This document shows, piece by piece, positions 60,321 through 64,000 of a DNA stretch of 64,000 bases. Each line of letters begins with the position of its first letter. Position 1 is the first letter of the stretch. The position numbers and the translations under genes are program-made. The notes beneath the pieces are model-generated. The model was not told where the DNA came from. It saw nothing but the letters and a program-made list of their open reading frames with translations, and did not search any database. The DNA comes from Mesorhabditis belari (taxonomy: Eukaryota > Nematoda > Chromadorea > Rhabditida > Rhabditidae), in assembly GCA_958450365.1 (NCBI GenBank), contig CAUEEP010000878.1:392001-456000 (forward strand), read 5' to 3'.

Positions 60321-60714
60321 CTCTCTCTGGTTTGGTAGATACATATTTTCTGGTAATCAAGGCTCATTATAGCTTTTGCATTGCTGATCTCAGCTTCCCT
60401 TATGCCATGCGAAATCCCAGCGTTTTCAATGCAAATTTTGTGCTAGTTATGGCTGTGAGTGCACTCATCCCCTCCCTCATTCATCGCTTGCCAGTTTCAA
60501 AATTGCTGTCTCTCTCTCTCTTTTCTCTTTTCTGTCAAATCTCCATTTCTCTCTCGATTTCACACTCATCGACTCGCGCTAAAATGGAAAATGTAGAAAA
60601 AAAAGTTCTCCACACGTATAGAATTTGCTCGTAGTCCTTTTGATCGAAGTCCAATTGCACTTCGATCAAAAGAACAATTGCACTAACGATTTTAACATGG
60701 ATATTTAAGAGCAA

Positions 60715-60905
60715 GCTTGATTTTAGCTTGATAAATTGAGCTTGATTGGCTTGATAAGTTGAGCTTGATTAGCTTGACAAATTGAACTTAATTAGCTTGA
60801 TAACTTGAGCTTGATTAGCTTAATAACTTGAGCTAAGTTAGCTTAATAACTTGAGCTTGATCAGCTTGATAAATTGAGCTTGATTAGCTTGATATTTTAA
60901 CATCA
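60715..60905 (+). repeat. gcttgattagcttgataa minisatellite
   Basis: About nine degenerate units of 22-24 bp downstream of the secreted-protein gene. Confidence 0.8.
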
Positions 60906-61209
60906 AGTTACCAAGCTGAAGCTTATTGTTGTCTTCTTTATTTACTAGTTGCCCAGCATGATTCACATGGAGTCTATTGGGAAATCTCTTGTGTGACCCT
61001 TGACCTTACAGCCATTGTTCGCTCATAGTCAACCACCGTATGGATCTATTATTTCCCTCCCACTGAACACCCACAAAATGTCGGCTTTCTTTCTAATCAT
61101 TGATTCATTTCTTTATATGAAAATTCAATGAGATTTTTGATCTATTGATTTGTCATTGTTCGAACAAAATTTTGAGGAATTTGGATTGATTTTATTTCTT
61201 TTCTTTTCA

Positions 61210-61240
<31 letters not shown>

Positions 61241-61555
61241 CATTTCTTTTATTTCTTTCATTTCTTTTCATTTCTTTTCTTTTATTTCTTTTATTTCTTT
61301 CCTTTGCAGAATCTATTTTGAACTTTAACAAAGCAGAAACACTCTCTTTCTGGTACACTAAATTGTTTTTTAACGTCAAATCAGTCAATCAGTCAATTTT
61401 TAAGTGCACTTGTAAAGAAATATTGTTCGCGTGTTTGGTACTCTTCACTCAAGACACGTTATTTCTTGTTTCAAGATATCTGATCTCACTTGAATAGCCG
61501 ACTTTATTCAATACCCGACTGACTCGGAACCTTTGGGCTCTCACTTGAGCAATTT

Positions 61556-61828
61556 TCACACAAGATCGACAATTGAATTAAAAGCAAAGATAAAAAGCAG
61601 AAACAATTTCGTCCTAATTAGGACACAACTTTCACACAATGAGAGGAAAGCAGAAAAAAGTAAAGCCTGGCCTTTGATCATTTCGATTCCAAGTTTCTCA
61701 CAGAAAGCCACGTGGTGTCGACCACCGCAATGACTGCAAGAAATGAGTGATTTGTTGTATGGTCCCGGATGTTCTTTTAGGCAATTTTTCGAAATTTTGC
61801 ATATTCTATTCATTGATGCAATTCTCAT
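61556..61828 (-). pseudogene. zinc-knuckle relic, BEL/Pao-like gag
   Basis: A minus-strand open frame contains CSHCGGRHHVAFC (61738-61700), a CX2CX3HX4C knuckle as in gag-like regions of BEL/Pao retroelements of nematodes. No protease, reverse transcriptase or LTR is visible around it. A CAG acceptor-like site sits just before the knuckle. The call is tentative. Confidence 0.35.
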
Positions 61829-63139
61829 TCTGTCAAAATATTCAATCTTGATTGAACATTTGACTATATCTTTGCATGCTTTGGCTCCAAATCGACAAAT
61901 GAATTAAAAGCGACGATAAAAAACAGAAACAATTTCGTCCTAATTAGTACACAAATTTGACACAATGAGAGGAAAGCAGAAAGAAAATGAAAGATAACCG
62001 AACCAAATGAACAACAGTTGCCTTATATAGGCTTTAACACAAGATACTCAGCTAACAAGCTACAATAAATAAAACAAAACAATGATTTGGGGCTCGAAAT
62101 AGAATGAAGGCGCACCGATTTCCTCAATATTTTTCCAAATTTTAGGCTGCCAGAGCAAATAAAACCACCTGTTTTCTCTCTAATCCCAGTTAGGTAACTT
62201 TTTAGTGGCTATTCGCCACACTCTTACAATAATAATTCTCAAATAAAAATGAAAAAGAAAACAGCAACTTGGGAATTAAGCTCATGACTAATTAAAGTGT
62301 GATTACTGTACAGTACTAAATACAGTACTAAATACAGTAATCACAGTACAGCATTTTACTATAGACTAGTACAGAAATGAGACTATCCTGTTGCAATTAG
62401 ATTGTTAGATAGGCTTGTTAGATAAAGCTTCACATTGGATTTAGATATGAATACCTGAAAGGTCTTTAATTACTACTTAATTAACTAACTAACTAATTAA
62501 CTCAGTACCTAATTAACATTTTTAACAATAAGCTGATAATTCAATAATTCAATAGCTGTTACTTCAATAATAATTCAATAAACCATTCATCTATGAATGT
62601 TTAAACTCCAAAAGCACAACTCTAGCAAATAAAACCACCTGTTTTCTCTCTAATCCCATTTCCCATCTCTGGCTATTCGCCACAGCACTAAAAGGCCAAG
62701 CTTTGTAGCTTGAATTTTGACTCCAAAAGTACAAAAAGTACTCTCAAAGTACAAAACAAACAAACAAAACAAAATCAACTCAACTTTAAATTAGATTTTG
62801 TACAAATATTTATTATGATAGAGTAGACTTTTTACACAGCTTTCTACAGCTTTCCTTTCAACTTCTTTTGAGAAACTTTTTAGGGATTAATGGGATGAGT
62901 GATCAAGAATTCATTGGGTGCCTTTTTCTGATAGACTTGTCCACACAAAATGCTTCTCCTTTTTTTTTGCGGAAAGACAAAATTTGTTACTAGATTCATC
63001 GCCTAAAATTCCGTGATTCTACAACGATGAGTGAGTTTTTCTTTAGTTATTTCTAAGAATGAAAAGCTTTTTTTGATACTTTACTTAACACAAAAGTAAC
63101 AAATTCTTGACTTTGACACTACAGTAATAAACTGGTTTA

Positions 63140-63405
63140 ATGATAGCTCTTTAGTTAGCTAAAGCTGTTTAGTTAGCTAAAGCTGTTTAGTTAGTTAGAG
63201 CTCTTTAGTTAGCTAGAGCTCCTTAGTTAGCTAGAGCTGTTTAGTTAGCTGAAGCTGTTTAGTTAGCTAGAGCTCCTTAGTTAGCTAGAGCTCCTTAGTT
63301 AGCTAAAGCTCTTTAGTTAGCTAGAGCTCTTTAGTTAGCTAGAGCTCTTTAGTTAGCTAGAGCTCTTTAGTTAGCTAGAGCTCTTTAGTTAGTTGTTTTG
63401 TTAGT
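63140..63405 (+). repeat. 21-bp minisatellite, core agctctttagttagct
   Basis: About twelve units alternating agctctt/agctcct/agctgtt. Confidence 0.9.
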
Positions 63406-63499
63406 TTTGTTACCTAACATTTTTATGAGAAGCATTTTAAGATAAACGTATTTGAAATAGAGAAAAATGAACTTTGCAAATCCAAAAAAGCAAAGAAAA

Positions 63500-63593
63500 G
63501 CAGAACGGCGGACTCGAACTAGAGAGTTTTGCCTTGATAGCTGTTTAGTTTGTTCTTTGCCTTGAATTCTAACCCACTGCCACGCGGCTACGA
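63500..63593 (-). tRNA. degenerate tRNA-like sequence
   Basis: Partial A-box (GTGGCAGTGGGTTAG) and B-box AGTTCGAGTCC. Contains an internal repeat of TTGCCTTGA. Confidence 0.3.
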
Positions 63594-64000
63594 CTGCTTC
63601 TTAAAGCCTCTAAGAGATCTGCTTATAAACTAACGGTGATTTTTGAACTGCCATACAAAACTTTGCACGCTTATAACTTTTGACAGAAGGCTTCGTAGCA
63701 GAAAGGGAAAGCAGATTCGGAAATGGCGTTGAATTCTGCATTGAATAGCACATGTCATTTGACCACAACACCTAGTTATGGTGGGCAAATGAGCTCAAAT
63801 TCCCTTTTGAGCTTTAAAAATGGCACAATTTTCACTACAACAGTACTTGTTTGTACTACAACAGTGGGAAAAGGTAAATTTTGGTTCAGGAAGGGACAGT
63901 CTTTCGGAAACTTTGAGGGTGTGGTCTTTCGGATACTTCTGATCAGTGACTATTTGTGAGCCATGCTAAAGCCAATACTTGATCTAGATCTTGACCTGAA

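Larger units (their letters stand above)
59968..62690 (+). repeat. set of duplicated intergenic blocks
   Basis: 59968-60120 resembles 62351-62510 (CTATAGACTAGTACAG..., gatacctgaaag...). 61548-61650 resembles 61890-61985 (acaatttcgtcctaatta). 62153-62222 resembles 62626-62690 (aataaaaccacctgttttct). No gene seen. Confidence 0.6.
59573..64000. other. intergenic DNA right of the secreted-protein gene
   Basis: Duplicated blocks, a zinc-knuckle relic, TTTTATTTC repeats (61190-61315), two minisatellites, a tRNA-like sequence and a small hairpin built of tacagtactaaa units (62305-62350). The last 400 bp contain a 78-codon plus frame (63723-63959) without protein-like features. No gene supported. 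Confidence 0.6.

Noticed and set aside
60332..60634. 100-codon plus frame downstream of the secreted-protein gene
   Set aside because: Low-complexity Ser/Leu/Phe stretch (ctctctctct), no initiator context or linked exons.

Overview
This window looks like nuclear DNA of a rhabditid-type nematode. It is AT-rich and intron-rich. Introns can be as short as about 40 nt and end in TTTCAG-like acceptors. One gene starts directly behind a trans-splice-like acceptor, the nematode telomere hexamer TTAGGC occurs as an interstitial array, and the best-recognised gene is the orthologue of C. elegans mbk-1 (DYRK1A/minibrain kinase). The species cannot be named from the sequence alone.

Layout. Left third, minus strand (317-25223): the 5' part of an mbk-1 orthologue. 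Fourteen phase-consistent exons give 432 codons, from a Gln/Pro/Tyr-rich N-terminus through the NLS-like segment, the DYRK-homology box and the kinase N-lobe. The rest of the kinase lies left of the window, and the start codon was not found. Its introns (one is 9.6 kb) are packed with minisatellites, hairpin elements (MITE-like) and tRNA-like sequences.

Middle (25-45 kb): an intergenic stretch with a few weak exon-like segments, then a five-exon minus-strand gene (33928-37532) for a 147-residue single-pass membrane protein of unknown function. A repeat-filled intergenic region follows, holding a 20-bp satellite inside inverted repeats, mariner-type ends and several MITEs.

Right third, plus strand (45559-59209): a 28-exon gene for a secreted protein of about 1042 residues. 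It has a signal peptide, three dermatopontin-like cysteine repeats, a long acidic and Thr-rich linker, and a C-terminal cysteine-rich domain. Its outron is a 120-bp MITE, intron 1 carries a TTAGGC array, and its poly(A) region is tandemly triplicated. From 59.2 to 64 kb only duplicated intergenic blocks, a retroelement zinc-knuckle relic and a satellite are visible.

The three genes share no evident pathway. What dominates the window is its repeats: at least a dozen hairpin-element families, several sharing TACCGTA termini, and about 13 tRNA-like sequences with Pol III boxes. Gene models were read by eye from splice signals, phase and protein similarity; no search or RNA data were used.
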